Of a stretch of DNA of 34,736 nt, positions 15,390-23,413 are shown in pieces. The notes under the pieces are model-generated. The model was given only the letters and a program-made list of their open reading frames with translations, was not told the DNA's origin and made no database searches. Position 1 is the stretch's first letter. Each line of letters opens with the position of its first letter. The translations under genes and the position numbers were made by a program. The stretch comes from Oscillatoria sp. HE19RPO (lineage in GTDB: Bacteria > Cyanobacteriota > Cyanobacteriia > Cyanobacteriales > Laspinemataceae): NCBI RefSeq assembly GCF_024220515.1, contig NZ_JAMXOT010000296.1, positions 1-34,736 on the forward strand, given 5' to 3'.

Positions 15390-15533
15390 ACGCGATAACT
15401 AAAGCCACCAGCAATGGGAACGCTGAAGTGGTTACTTCAGTGAGCTAAATTTGTCACGTCATTCTTGAGCATAAAGCTCTTTCCAAATCTGGAAAATGTA
15501 TTTTATATCGCACCTCAAAAGGGGTGAACGGCC

Positions 15534-16493
15534 ATGAAAATTATCTCTTCAGACAGGTTGTCAGTCACATCGTGCTTAAAACCTGCGGTTTCTATTAGTG
15601 CGGCATTAATCTTAGCGATCGGCCTCACACCATCCGCCCAAGCCGCCAGTTTTGCCGACTTCATTTTTGTCGTAGATGAGTCAGGTTCTATGTCCGGCGA
15701 ACATTCCTGGTTGGGGCAATCCATTGGGGAGTTAGAATTTGCTCTGCGAGGGAAAGGTGTTGGAGTTCGATCCGAAGAAAACCGCTATGGTCTGATTGGT
15801 TTTGGAGGTGGCTATTCTGGCACAAGCCGCTCGTTATCAGTGGGAGGAAACTTATTTGGAAGTGCCTCTGAATTAGCAACTGCCACTAACTCTCTCGTCA
15901 CCAATGGCGCATGGGAGGATGGGTATTCGGCGATTGATTATGCCTTAAACAATTACTCATTTCGCGACGGTGCTGCGGTTAATTTTGTTTTAATTACTGA
16001 TGAAGACCGCGACATTCGTGCGAACAGCGTTAACTTTAACAGTATCCTCAACGGGCTTCAATCCAAAAACGCCTTGCTCAATGTTGTGGTCAACCATCAA
16101 ATGTTCAATGGAAACCGCCAGCGGGCGATTGGTGCCGACGCCCAGGGAAATGCATTTATCGCTGATGGAAGTGGTGGATTTACCACGACTCCCAATACCG
16201 GAGTTTCTAATTCATACAGTTTTGGTACAACGAAAACCGACTATGTAAACTTAGCCTGGGCAACGGGTAACTCAACGATTAGTGGCGCTGCATGGGACTT
16301 AAATTTACTTCGTGCCGGTGGGAAATCAGCTCAGTCATTTACTACAGCATTTTCAGAAATTAAAGCCACTGAAGCTTGGAAGCAAACTGGCAATGGCCAT
16401 TCCACTCAAGTACCTGAACCGACTGCCACCTTGGGATTATTAGGATTGGCTGCATTGGGTTTGAGAAAACGGATGGTTCGCCGATCAATCTAA
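15534..16493 (+). CDS. Exported von Willebrand A protein with PEP-CTERM sorting tail
   Basis: A 319-aa protein with an ATG preceded by AAAGGGGTG. A signal peptide (SISAALILAIGLTPSAQA) is followed directly by a VWA domain with a complete metal site start, FIFVVDESGSMSG (D48, S50, S52), and a later FVLITDEDRDI. The tail VPEPTATLGLLGLAALGLRKRM is a PEP-CTERM signal: a PEP motif, a hydrophobic helix and basic residues. It would be processed by an exosortase-type system and delivered to the cell surface or matrix. VWA domains bind protein ligands, so an adhesive or matrix role is plausible. No exosortase gene lies in the window. A 13-bp hairpin follows the gene. Confidence 0.92.
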   Translation: MKIISSDRLSVTSCLKPAVSISAALILAIGLTPSAQAASFADFIFVVDESGSMSGEHSWLGQSIGELEFALRGKGVGVRSEENRYGLIGFGGGYSGTSRSLSVGGNLFGSASELATATNSLVTNGAWEDGYSAIDYALNNYSFRDGAAVNFVLITDEDRDIRANSVNFNSILNGLQSKNALLNVVVNHQMFNGNRQRAIGADAQGNAFIADGSGGFTTTPNTGVSNSYSFGTTKTDYVNLAWATGNSTISGAAWDLNLLRAGGKSAQSFTTAFSEIKATEAWKQTGNGHSTQVPEPTATLGLLGLAALGLRKRMVRRSI

Positions 16494-16530
16494 TCGGGTT
16501 TTATTGTACCCAATTGACGAAATAATTTCT

Positions 16531-16562
16531 CTTGCTGGGACAGTATGTTCTGTCCCAGCAAG
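16531..16562 (+). terminator. Hairpin after the VWA gene, possible terminator
   Basis: CTTGCTGGGACAG (16531-16543) pairs perfectly with CTGTCCCAGCAAG (16550-16562) around a six-base loop, 37 bases after the stop. No strong T-run follows, so termination is likely but unproven. Confidence 0.55.
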
Positions 16563-16631
16563 AATCGTTTGAATGAAGCGCGATCGCACCAGGTGTCAGA
16601 AACCGGGTTTTTTTCTGCTGTCTTGGTTTTG

Positions 16632-16709
16632 TGGTCATTTGTCATTTGTCATTTGTCGTTGGTCATTTGTCCAGGGACCAGGGACCAGGGACCAGGGACC
16701 AACGACCAA
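16632..16709. repeat. Bipartite inverted heptamer array (array F)
   Basis: The left arm has TCATTTG-type units. The right arm has four perfect CCAGGGA units and CAACGAC units in the opposite sense. It directly precedes the leader element at 16710. Confidence 0.85.
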
Positions 16710-16984
16710 AAACTTTTTTCAGAAATTTGCGTAAAAGTTTTCCGTTACGGCGATAGGTAAGTGTAACCCTCTATTTCAGGAGTTTTGCCGATCGCCAATC
16801 TACTTCTGTGCGCCCCTTGCCATCCCCGGGGAGCCAATATGGATCCCTTGTCTGTTCAGAAAAATCAGTGAACATACTGATGCCTGGGAAGATTAGACCC
16901 GCTTTAATTGGTAATTAGCAAAATTTTTTATTGACGGTAAAACAGCGTTTGTAGTTCCCGAACGCAGAAATTCCCCCTACTCAA
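16710..16984 (+). repeat. Duplicated ~280-bp leader element, copy 1 (upstream of the zorA operon)
   Basis: This stretch aligns over its whole length with 23066-23344, apparently at about 80% by eye. Shared landmarks in order are an AAAAACTTTTTT start, promoter motif, TATTT(C/T)AGGAG, CATCCCCGGGGAGCC, AATATGGATCCC, an ATCAGT...ACTGAT hairpin, GCTTTAATTGGTAAT, TTATTGACG and TTCCCGAACGC. A 28-codon TTG frame here (16785-16871) is not kept in the other copy, so conservation looks non-coding. It lies 138 bp before the first gene of the zor operon. Confidence 0.8.
16729..16760 (+). promoter_or_regulatory. Promoter candidate, site 3 (zor operon)
   Basis: GCGTAAA (16729-16735), 15 bases, CGATAGGTAA (16751-16760). 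Both boxes are identical to site 1 before DUF928. It sits at the start of the leader element, and transcription from here would run through the conserved leader into the gene at 17123. Confidence 0.65.
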
Positions 16985-17122
16985 AAGTCTCTCTTTTCTC
17001 AATTTACTAAAACTATCGCTATCAAGTGAGCGAGTAGCTGGGGCCACAGCCGACCGACTCTCCCTTAAATCCCGGGTCAAACCCGCATTTGACCCAAATT
17101 CAACCTCAAGATTCAAACCCAA

Positions 17123-17476
17123 ATGAATAGTGAATCCAGGGTGAAAAACCTGTTAAATCCGTCCCTAGAACAGCTAATCGACGAAATCCACGCCGTCAAT
17201 CACGGTTGGAAAGTCGCCTTAGCGTTTGGGGATATTCCTGCTTTGGCGAAATCTTTGCAAGAAATGAAAACGCGGTTACAGGTGCGACTGTTGCGCCAGT
17301 ATGCCCCCGATCGCGTTTATCTGGCATTAGATACGGAAACCGCCAGTGAAGAACCCCTGTATGGATTGCGACTGAGGGAACCAGTCGCCGGACACACTGA
17401 TGCAGCACATCTGCCGGTGCGAGTCGCCAAGGAGCATCTCTCACCCGAACGCATAGAACGATTTGGAGAACTGTAA
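17123..17476 (+). CDS. Small protein of unknown function, first gene of the zor operon
   Basis: 117 aa, soluble, starting with ATG. The N-terminal part is helical (PSLEQLIDEIHAVNHGWKVA, LAKSLQEMKTRLQVRLLRQY), followed by RVYLALDTETASEEPLYG and a polar C-terminus. I recognise no family. It is 15 bp upstream of zorA in the same direction and directly downstream of the duplicated leader, so it is probably co-transcribed with zorA. It could be an accessory or regulator of the motor complex. It resembles no ZorE, ZorF or ZorG feature that I can name. Confidence 0.75.
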   Translation: MNSESRVKNLLNPSLEQLIDEIHAVNHGWKVALAFGDIPALAKSLQEMKTRLQVRLLRQYAPDRVYLALDTETASEEPLYGLRLREPVAGHTDAAHLPVRVAKEHLSPERIERFGEL

Positions 17477-17491
17477 CATAGGATACTTATC

Positions 17492-19594
17492 ATGGTGAAT
17501 GGTTTATTTATTCTCATCATTATTGGAGCCGCGATCGCCGCAGGTATATTTGAAGTAGTGGCGATCGGACACTATTACTCATACGAGTGTGGGCCAACCG
17601 CTAAGGCGATCGACTATCTCAAAAAATTCCGAAAAACGGGGGGCAATGGCCTCAACCTCGATGAGAATATGAAGAGATGGTTCCAGCGCCATTTTGAGGG
17701 AGAATGCTGGGGAAATGTGTTTGTCCCGAAGGAAGAGGGGGATAGCTTTGTCATGATCTCCTCCCCCACTGTAGTGAGCAAACCCATACCGCGTGGCCCG
17801 GTGTATTTTGCCCCCACTTTATTGACCGCATTGGGCGTTTTGGGAACTTTTTGGGGAATTTACTCGGGGTTACAAGGAGTGAATCTCAACGCGATTCAAG
17901 AAACTGAAACCCTGCTGAAAACCAGTACCGAACTGCTGGCTGGAATGAAAGTCGCTTTCTCCACTTCTTTGTGGGGGCTGGGCAGTTCCAGTGTGTTTAT
18001 GCTATTCCTCGCTGTTGGAGGATCGGTTCGGCAACGGCGTCGGGATAATTTGCGTTCTGAATTGAGCAAAGTTGCTTTTCTGCTGACTCCAGGACGAATT
18101 TTGGCGCGGATGACACCGGGAGCAACTGGAGGAGAAAGCAATCTGACTGCTGCGGCGATTGGTCAAGCTGTGGCGAAAGAAATGCGATCGGTTTTGCGAT
18201 CGGAACTAACGCCTATTTTCGAGCCTTTAACGAACCTTACTCCAGAGGCGATCGGACAGGCAACCGGAGCACAACTAAATCCCGCCCTCAATTCCATGAA
18301 AGCGGAATTATCCAGCATTCGGGAATTGCAACAAAAACAAGGTCAAGCGGTAGATTATTTGGTCACGCGACTGCGCGAAGAATTAATCGAACCCGTTGTC
18401 CAACGTCTTGATGAAACCGCCAAACTCACCAAGGAAGCATCCGAGGCAGTTAAAGAACTGAAAACTGCTATGGCAGAGATTACTGAAAAATTGACTGAGA
18501 CAGTAGAAAACTTTCATAAAGTACAAAAAGAGACCCTCGAAGATTTAAAAATATTTGCTGGGGATTTAAAAGGAATTCTTGTCCAATTCCGGGATGAAAC
18601 TAGAGGAGTCTTAGAATCGGTTGCCGAAGAAATCAAGCGAGCGGTTGCCGAAAGTATCACAGGAATGGAAGCACAGCGAAAAGCATTTGAAGAGAGTGCT
18701 GCACAAGCGGCTGCAACTTTCGTAGGTATCCGAGTAGAATTAGCAAAATCTCTAGATAAACAAGCCGAACTCCAGAAAGATATGCTGAAAGGAGTCGAAG
18801 CGAGTACCCGGAAAATTATCGAAGAGGCCAACCAAATCTTTAGGGCTCAATCTGAAACTCTGGTGACAATTGGTCGGGAAGCATCTGCATTAATGAACGA
18901 GGCGGCAGCCAACCTAACTGCAACCTTGAGCGGTATAGATGAGAGTCTGAAAAAAACTCGCATAACCGTGCAGGAAGAGTTAGAGAAATTCCGCATCGAA
19001 TACCAAACTGCACTCACGAAATTCTTTGAAGACCAAAACAATCTCCTAGAAGGAACTCTCGGCAAGCAGCGAGAAGCATTAGAAGGGGTTATCGCCCAAC
19101 TTAAAAAAGTCTTCCTAGAAGATGCGAAAGAAATGGAGAGAGCGATTAAAGAAAGTATGTTGTCGATTACAGATACGGCTAAGATAGTGTACAACCTAGC
19201 GAACAAAACTGGGTTAACCTCCGCAGAGCGTGTGAAACAGTTCACAGAAATGTTCGGTGAATTGGGTAGCCAAGCAAACCAGATAGAGAGTGCCTATCAA
19301 AACATGATTGAGAACTTTGATAAATCTCTCAACAAATCCCTAAACCTGATGGGAGAAAAATTGAATGATGCGCTCCAAATTGGCAACGAGCAACTTGCGG
19401 AATATTTGACAAAAGCCAATGCATCGTACACAAAGGCTATTAAAGAAGGAGATGTCGCTGCGGCTGAAGTTTGTCAAAAACTTCACCAAACGGCTCAGAG
19501 CTTGAACCAAAGTACCCACGATCTGATGGATGTATCTCATTACTTAGTTGCATCGGCTAAGGAACAGGAAAATGGAAAGGGACGTGGTAATTAA
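17492..19594 (+). CDS. zorA: ZorA-like MotA/TolQ/ExbB-type channel protein with long coiled-coil tail
   Basis: A 700-aa protein. The first membrane helix (LFILIIIGAAIAAGIFEVVAI, about 4-28) is followed by a loop, then two core helices typical of the MotA/TolQ/ZorA family: YFAPTLLTALGVLGTFWGIY (about 107-130) and a segment around TSLWGLGSSSVFMLFLAVGG (about 157-178) after the LLAGMKVAFST motif. Residues about 205-690 are an extended coiled coil rich in E, K, A and L (for example ETVENFHKVQKETLEDLKIF). This is the architecture of ZorA, whose pentamer surrounds a ZorB dimer in the inner membrane and sends a long tail into the cytoplasm to signal phage attack. The TAA overlaps the ATG of zorB (TAATG), so the two are translationally coupled. 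Confidence 0.9.
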   Translation: MVNGLFILIIIGAAIAAGIFEVVAIGHYYSYECGPTAKAIDYLKKFRKTGGNGLNLDENMKRWFQRHFEGECWGNVFVPKEEGDSFVMISSPTVVSKPIPRGPVYFAPTLLTALGVLGTFWGIYSGLQGVNLNAIQETETLLKTSTELLAGMKVAFSTSLWGLGSSSVFMLFLAVGGSVRQRRRDNLRSELSKVAFLLTPGRILARMTPGATGGESNLTAAAIGQAVAKEMRSVLRSELTPIFEPLTNLTPEAIGQATGAQLNPALNSMKAELSSIRELQQKQGQAVDYLVTRLREELIEPVVQRLDETAKLTKEASEAVKELKTAMAEITEKLTETVENFHKVQKETLEDLKIFAGDLKGILVQFRDETRGVLESVAEEIKRAVAESITGMEAQRKAFEESAAQAAATFVGIRVELAKSLDKQAELQKDMLKGVEASTRKIIEEANQIFRAQSETLVTIGREASALMNEAAANLTATLSGIDESLKKTRITVQEELEKFRIEYQTALTKFFEDQNNLLEGTLGKQREALEGVIAQLKKVFLEDAKEMERAIKESMLSITDTAKIVYNLANKTGLTSAERVKQFTEMFGELGSQANQIESAYQNMIENFDKSLNKSLNLMGEKLNDALQIGNEQLAEYLTKANASYTKAIKEGDVAAAEVCQKLHQTAQSLNQSTHDLMDVSHYLVASAKEQENGKGRGN

Positions 19595-20352
19595 TGAACG
19601 ATTTTTCTGAGTTTGAAATGGAGGGGGAAATCCTAGAGGAGCAAGACTCTGGGGTTTGGCTCTCCATTGGGGATTTGATGTCAGGACTGCTGATGTTTTT
19701 CGCGCTGCTGTTTGTTACGACTCAACTGCAATTGCATCATAAATATGAGGATGTGCAGCGATTAGAGGGGGAATTGCAAGCCAAAACGAAAGAGGTGGAT
19801 GTCCTCAAAACTGAGTTGGAAGCCAAAATAGAAGAGTTGGATAAGTACCAAAAAGCATTTCAGGATTTACCCCTGATTCTGCTGGCTCAATTGGATAACC
19901 AGATGGGAGGTTCTGACCTCTCAGTGGATCCAAAAACTGGGGATGTGAGTATTGGCGATCGCATTCTGTTCGATTTAGGCAGTGCAGAACTCAAACCCGA
20001 GGGAAAAGCCTTTCTCCAACAGTTTATTCCCGCTTACAGCCAAATCATTTTCTCAACCAATGACTTTAGAACCATGATCACTCGGGTGATTATTGAAGGT
20101 CATACCAGTTCCGATGGTGATGAATCCAGCAACATGGAATTAAGTTTGCGACGTGCGCTATCGGTGACGGACTATATTTCCTCGCAAATGTCTTTTCCAA
20201 ATCAGGAAAACTTTACAACCAAAATTCTAGCAGCCGGTCGAGGGGAAATTGATGCAGAAAAAACCACTGACAATCCCAGCGATCGCAAAGTCGTGTTCCG
20301 TTTCCAGCTAAAACCCCCAGATTGGCAGCAACTCTTAAAACCCGCACCCTGA
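19594..20352 (+). CDS. zorB: ZorB-like MotB/OmpA protein, first copy with coiled-coil insert
   Basis: A 252-aa protein. After an acidic N-terminus (EFEMEGEILEEQDSGVW) there is one membrane helix with the proton-carrying aspartate: LSIGDLMSGLLMFFALLFV, Asp27. Next come about 45 residues of charged heptads (KYEDVQRLEGELQAKTKEV ...), then an OmpA-like peptidoglycan-binding domain with FDLGSAELKPEG, RVIIEGHTSSDGD and MELSLRRALSVTDYI. It should form the stator core inside ZorA and anchor to the cell wall. The start overlaps the zorA stop by one base. A paralogue lacking most of the coiled coil follows at 20485. Confidence 0.92.
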   Translation: MNDFSEFEMEGEILEEQDSGVWLSIGDLMSGLLMFFALLFVTTQLQLHHKYEDVQRLEGELQAKTKEVDVLKTELEAKIEELDKYQKAFQDLPLILLAQLDNQMGGSDLSVDPKTGDVSIGDRILFDLGSAELKPEGKAFLQQFIPAYSQIIFSTNDFRTMITRVIIEGHTSSDGDESSNMELSLRRALSVTDYISSQMSFPNQENFTTKILAAGRGEIDAEKTTDNPSDRKVVFRFQLKPPDWQQLLKPAP

Positions 20353-20360
20353 AGGGTGGG

Positions 20361-20397
20361 GCTATACGGACAAAGCCCGCCTGCGCGGGCTCATAGC
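20361..20397. repeat. Nested hairpin between the two zorB genes
   Basis: GCTAT (20361-20365) pairs with ATAGC (20393-20397), enclosing AGCCCGC (20374-20380) that pairs with GCGGGCT (20385-20391) around a CTGC loop. It fills part of the 132-bp gap between zorB copies and may reduce read-through or mark an inserted small repeat. Confidence 0.6.
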
Positions 20398-20484
20398 GAA
20401 AAGTGAATTTTTATAGCCGGATTTGGTATTAATTAACCCGACTCTAGCTAATCCACTCAGGAAGAGAACAGGAAACCCAAGCCA

Positions 20485-21159
20485 ATGAGCGATTTTTATG
20501 AATTTGAAATGGAAGGGGAAATTTCAGAGGAGCAAGACTCTGGGGTTTGGCTTTCCATTGGCGATTTAATGTCAGGACTGCTGATGTTTTTTGCCTTATT
20601 GTTCATCACCGTGATGGTCCAACTCAAACAGTACCAAGAAGCGTTCGATAAACTGCCTCTTGTCATCCTCAATACCCTCCGTCAAGAAGTCCCTGGGGGA
20701 GATAAATTACAAGTCGATCCGAGAACTGGGGATGTCAGCATTCCCGATGCGATTTTGTTCGATGAAGGGAGCGCCGAACTCAAACCCGCTGGCGAACAAT
20801 TTCTACTCAGTTTCATTCCCGTTTACAGCAACGTCATTTTCTCCAACGATGAATTTGATAACATGATTACTCGCGTAATTATCGAAGGACACACCAGTTC
20901 CTTTGGAGACGAACGCGAAAATATGCAACTGAGCTTGCAACGCGCTTTGTCTGTTTCGGATTACATTTCCTCCCTAAATTTTCCCACTCAATCTCAATTC
21001 AAATATAAGGTATTGGCGGCTGGTCGAGGGGAATTAGATGCGAATCAAACCCTCGATTCTCCTGGCGATCGCAAAGTCGTGTTTCGGTTCCAACTCAGAC
21101 CCCCAGATTGGGGAAAGATGTTCAGCGTACCCTCATCCTCAACGGAGACTCAACCATGA
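20485..21159 (+). CDS. zorB: ZorB-like MotB/OmpA protein, second copy with short stalk
   Basis: A 224-aa paralogue of the preceding gene. The first 45 residues are almost the same (EFEMEGEISEEQDSGVW, then LSIGDLMSGLLMFFALLF with Asp27), and the coding DNA there is clearly similar. The ~30-residue charged coiled-coil insert is absent, so the OmpA-like domain (FDEGSAELKPAG, RVIIEGHTSSFGD, MQLSLQRALSVSDYI) would sit closer to the membrane. The duplication suggests either a mixed ZorB dimer or alternative stators for different envelope distances (inference). Its stop codon overlaps the zorC start by four bases (ATGA). Confidence 0.92.
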   Translation: MSDFYEFEMEGEISEEQDSGVWLSIGDLMSGLLMFFALLFITVMVQLKQYQEAFDKLPLVILNTLRQEVPGGDKLQVDPRTGDVSIPDAILFDEGSAELKPAGEQFLLSFIPVYSNVIFSNDEFDNMITRVIIEGHTSSFGDERENMQLSLQRALSVSDYISSLNFPTQSQFKYKVLAAGRGELDANQTLDSPGDRKVVFRFQLRPPDWGKMFSVPSSSTETQP

Positions 21160-22799
21160 ATTTTAACTTTCGCCCTTTAGAATTGCCACCCCTTCCCCAA
21201 CCGAAAGCGCAAGAGTTAATTAATCTGGCAAACGGAACCGATAAAAGTGGCCCGATCGCACCACCTCAGTTACCGCCGAATATACCGATAGGTCAGGGAA
21301 GAATGCCGCGCAGTCTCGATGATATTTTAGCGGATATTGAGAATGGAACCGGCGAACAGGTGACCATTTTGGAGTGGGTTTACTTGTTTTATGCCAAAGA
21401 AACTTGGGATGAGCAGCAAGGCAGCGATCGGGCTAAATCCACATCGGCAGCGATTTGGAAATTTGCTCTGTCTGACGAGAAGATTAAAGACCGATTATTT
21501 TGGCGATTGGCGATTTATTATAGCCAGGGTAATCAGAATCAGAGAAGGACTAAAAAACGGCCAGTCCTGAAAAATCTGGAGTCATCGGAAAATTCGGAAG
21601 TTGAGAGCGATCGCGAAAAGGTAGAACAGAGTAAAATCAGCGATCGGCCTGTGTTGCCTGTGTCTTTAGTGCATTGCTTCCCTAATTTTGCTTCAGAGTT
21701 TAAAAAGACCGACCTCTTACCCGTAGACATTCTCTTAGCACTGGTAGACAATCAAGGCAATCGACAAATTGCCTCCTGGAGCTTCCAAAATTCAATCACC
21801 CCCAAAAAACTCTTAGAAAAAGCCCGCTTACCTAAGTCTCTAGGTTCAAAACACGGGATATTTATCGAGATTATTAAATATTTTATTAATACCGGGCCCA
21901 GTCGCAATCTCAAGGAGGCAAACTTGATAATCAAGTGCCTCGAAGACATGGGAAGGGAACCGCAAATTCAGGGGGTACAGCATCTACTGACAAAGGTTTC
22001 CACAGAAATTGCCGGTCAGTTTCCGATTCTAGTCAATTGGGTACAGCAACACTATGGCATCGCGAGTGACGGTACTCGTACTCGCTGGAGTGAATTATCC
22101 CAACGGGCAAAAACTGCGTTACAAGATTGGATTGGGGCGCTAAGTTATGGTTATTTCGTGAAATTAGTCCAGATATTATTAGATAAACTGGATCTGCCGG
22201 GTTGGGAACGAAACCAGCTAGAACGTCGGAGGGAATTCTGGTCTAATTATAGCGATCGCTTTGAACGACTTCGGATTTTGTTACCCCAGTCCTCCCAAAA
22301 GGCAACCCAAGAGGCGATCGGCAGTGAATTTGAGCATCAAGATATCAGTATTCTCCAGGAAGATGGCAGCGACCCCACCGAAGTTTGCATCTTTGACTTT
22401 GGACATTGCTGCATTGTGGAATTCTTCCGAGGTACAGGGAGTGAAACTCGCATCTTCAATGCTCAAGATTATCCCGATATTAAAACTAAGCTTTTTCAAT
22501 CTCCCACCCTGTCTTTAAAACGGCTGCGCTACCTCGGCGGAGAAATCCACGACCACAAATATTTGTGGCAAGCCTCTTGTGAAAAATTACTCAGAAACCG
22601 AAATATATATCCGAATGAAGGAACTCAATATTTTAAAGGATTGCATAAAAACTATAGCCAATACAACCGCGAAACCGGACTGCCAGAACCTTCACCACGC
22701 AAACAAGAAGACCGAGAAAATGAATTAAAACGCTGGGAAAAAGACATGAGAGAAATTAAAATAGAGGCTAGTTTGTTTTGTCGTCAATTGGAGAGTTGA
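21156..22799 (+). CDS. zorC: ZorC-like EH-signature protein
   Basis: 547 aa from the ATG at 21156, chosen because ATGA overlaps the upstream stop; an ATG at 21108 would overlap zorB by 52 bases. The N-terminus is proline-rich. The middle is helical, with RREFWSNYSDRFERLRILL. The C-terminal part fits the EH-signature family: a beta hairpin CIFDFGHCCIVEFFRG with Glu422, followed by IHDHKYLWQASCEKLL with His465, His467 and Trp471. ZorC of type I Zorya has this domain and is described as a DNA-binding effector partner. The order zorA-zorB-zorB-zorC supports the call. The usual helicase-nuclease ZorD does not follow. Confidence is good for the EH family and moderate for orthology. Confidence 0.82.
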   Translation: MNFNFRPLELPPLPQPKAQELINLANGTDKSGPIAPPQLPPNIPIGQGRMPRSLDDILADIENGTGEQVTILEWVYLFYAKETWDEQQGSDRAKSTSAAIWKFALSDEKIKDRLFWRLAIYYSQGNQNQRRTKKRPVLKNLESSENSEVESDREKVEQSKISDRPVLPVSLVHCFPNFASEFKKTDLLPVDILLALVDNQGNRQIASWSFQNSITPKKLLEKARLPKSLGSKHGIFIEIIKYFINTGPSRNLKEANLIIKCLEDMGREPQIQGVQHLLTKVSTEIAGQFPILVNWVQQHYGIASDGTRTRWSELSQRAKTALQDWIGALSYGYFVKLVQILLDKLDLPGWERNQLERRREFWSNYSDRFERLRILLPQSSQKATQEAIGSEFEHQDISILQEDGSDPTEVCIFDFGHCCIVEFFRGTGSETRIFNAQDYPDIKTKLFQSPTLSLKRLRYLGGEIHDHKYLWQASCEKLLRNRNIYPNEGTQYFKGLHKNYSQYNRETGLPEPSPRKQEDRENELKRWEKDMREIKIEASLFCRQLES

Positions 22800-22861
22800 G
22801 ATGGGGCTATTGAAACCGGGGAAACTTTCTAAAGTCTCGGGTGTGTGGCAAAGATTATGGT

Positions 22862-22965
22862 AGAAACCTGGTTTCTTGTATTGGTGGGACGACAACGCTA
22901 TTATTTCAATCGACTTTCTTGGCGCTTTCAGGGGCGATAATATCCACCAGAGAAACCCGGTTTCT
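22862..22965. repeat. Pair of AGAAACC-N-GGTTTCT palindromes
   Basis: AGAAACCTGGTTTCT (22862-22876) and AGAAACCCGGTTTCT (22951-22965), each followed within about 50 bases by a similar CAGGGGCGAT segment, form a degenerate direct repeat. A related piece (CAGAAACCGGGTTTT) occurs near 16598. It is non-coding and lies between zorC and the second leader. No gene is supported in 22800-23413. Confidence 0.6.
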
Positions 22966-23031
22966 TTTCTTCGGGCTTCCAGGGGCGATCGCACCTTAAT
23001 CCAAAGTCAAAATTCCAGCAGAATAATAGGG

Positions 23032-23069
23032 GGCAATGACCAGGGACCAGGGACCAGTGAACAATGACC
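23032..23069. repeat. Short heptamer array (array G)
   Basis: Units such as CAATGAC and CCAGGGA (GACCAGGGACCAGGGACCAG) directly precede the second leader copy. This is the same order as at 16632-16710. Confidence 0.7.
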
Positions 23070-23344
23070 AAAAACTTTTTTTCCCAATTTGCGTAAAAGT
23101 TGTCCGTTACGACGATAAGTAAGTGTAACCATCTATTTTAGGAGTTCTGCTGATTGTCAAGCTACGGATTGGTGCGCGATCGGGCATTGCCATCCCCGGG
23201 GAGCCAATATGGATCCCTCATCTGTCAACAAAAATCAGTAAAAATACTGATGCCAGGAAACATTAGAAACGCTTTAATTGGTAATGAGTAAAACTTATTA
23301 TTGACGATAAAAAGCGATCAATGTTCCCGAACGCCCCTACTCAC
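23066..23344 (+). repeat. Duplicated ~280-bp leader element, copy 2 (upstream of the HSP90-like pair)
   Basis: Homologous over its full length to 16710-16984, with the same ordered landmarks. The hairpin segment is preserved with a changed loop (ATCAGTA-AAAA-TACTGAT here). From the -10-like box to the end the two copies differ by only a few bases in length. It ends 69 bp before the 856-aa gene. Sharing of this leader is the main sequence evidence that the two gene sets are regulated together. Confidence 0.8.
23091..23122 (+). promoter_or_regulatory. Promoter candidate, site 4 (HSP90-like operon)
   Basis: GCGTAAA (23091-23097), 15 bases, CGATAAGTAA (23113-23122). It has the same position within the leader and the same spacing as site 3. 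Confidence 0.65.
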
Positions 23345-23413
23345 CCATAGCTATTATTGTGGATCCATTGGGTCAAATCTCTTAAACACTCGTTAAAAGG
23401 TTAATTAATTCTT

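Noticed and set aside
16785-16871. 28-codon TTG-started frame after AGGAG in leader copy 1
   Set aside because: The homologous stretch at 23147 onward is frameshifted and lacks the start, so coding conservation is not supported; a leader role is preferred.
18514-19245. Minus-strand frames of 105 and 132 residues inside zorA
   Set aside because: They are antisense shadows of the coiled-coil coding region, with Ser/Phe-rich composition and no starts with ribosome sites.
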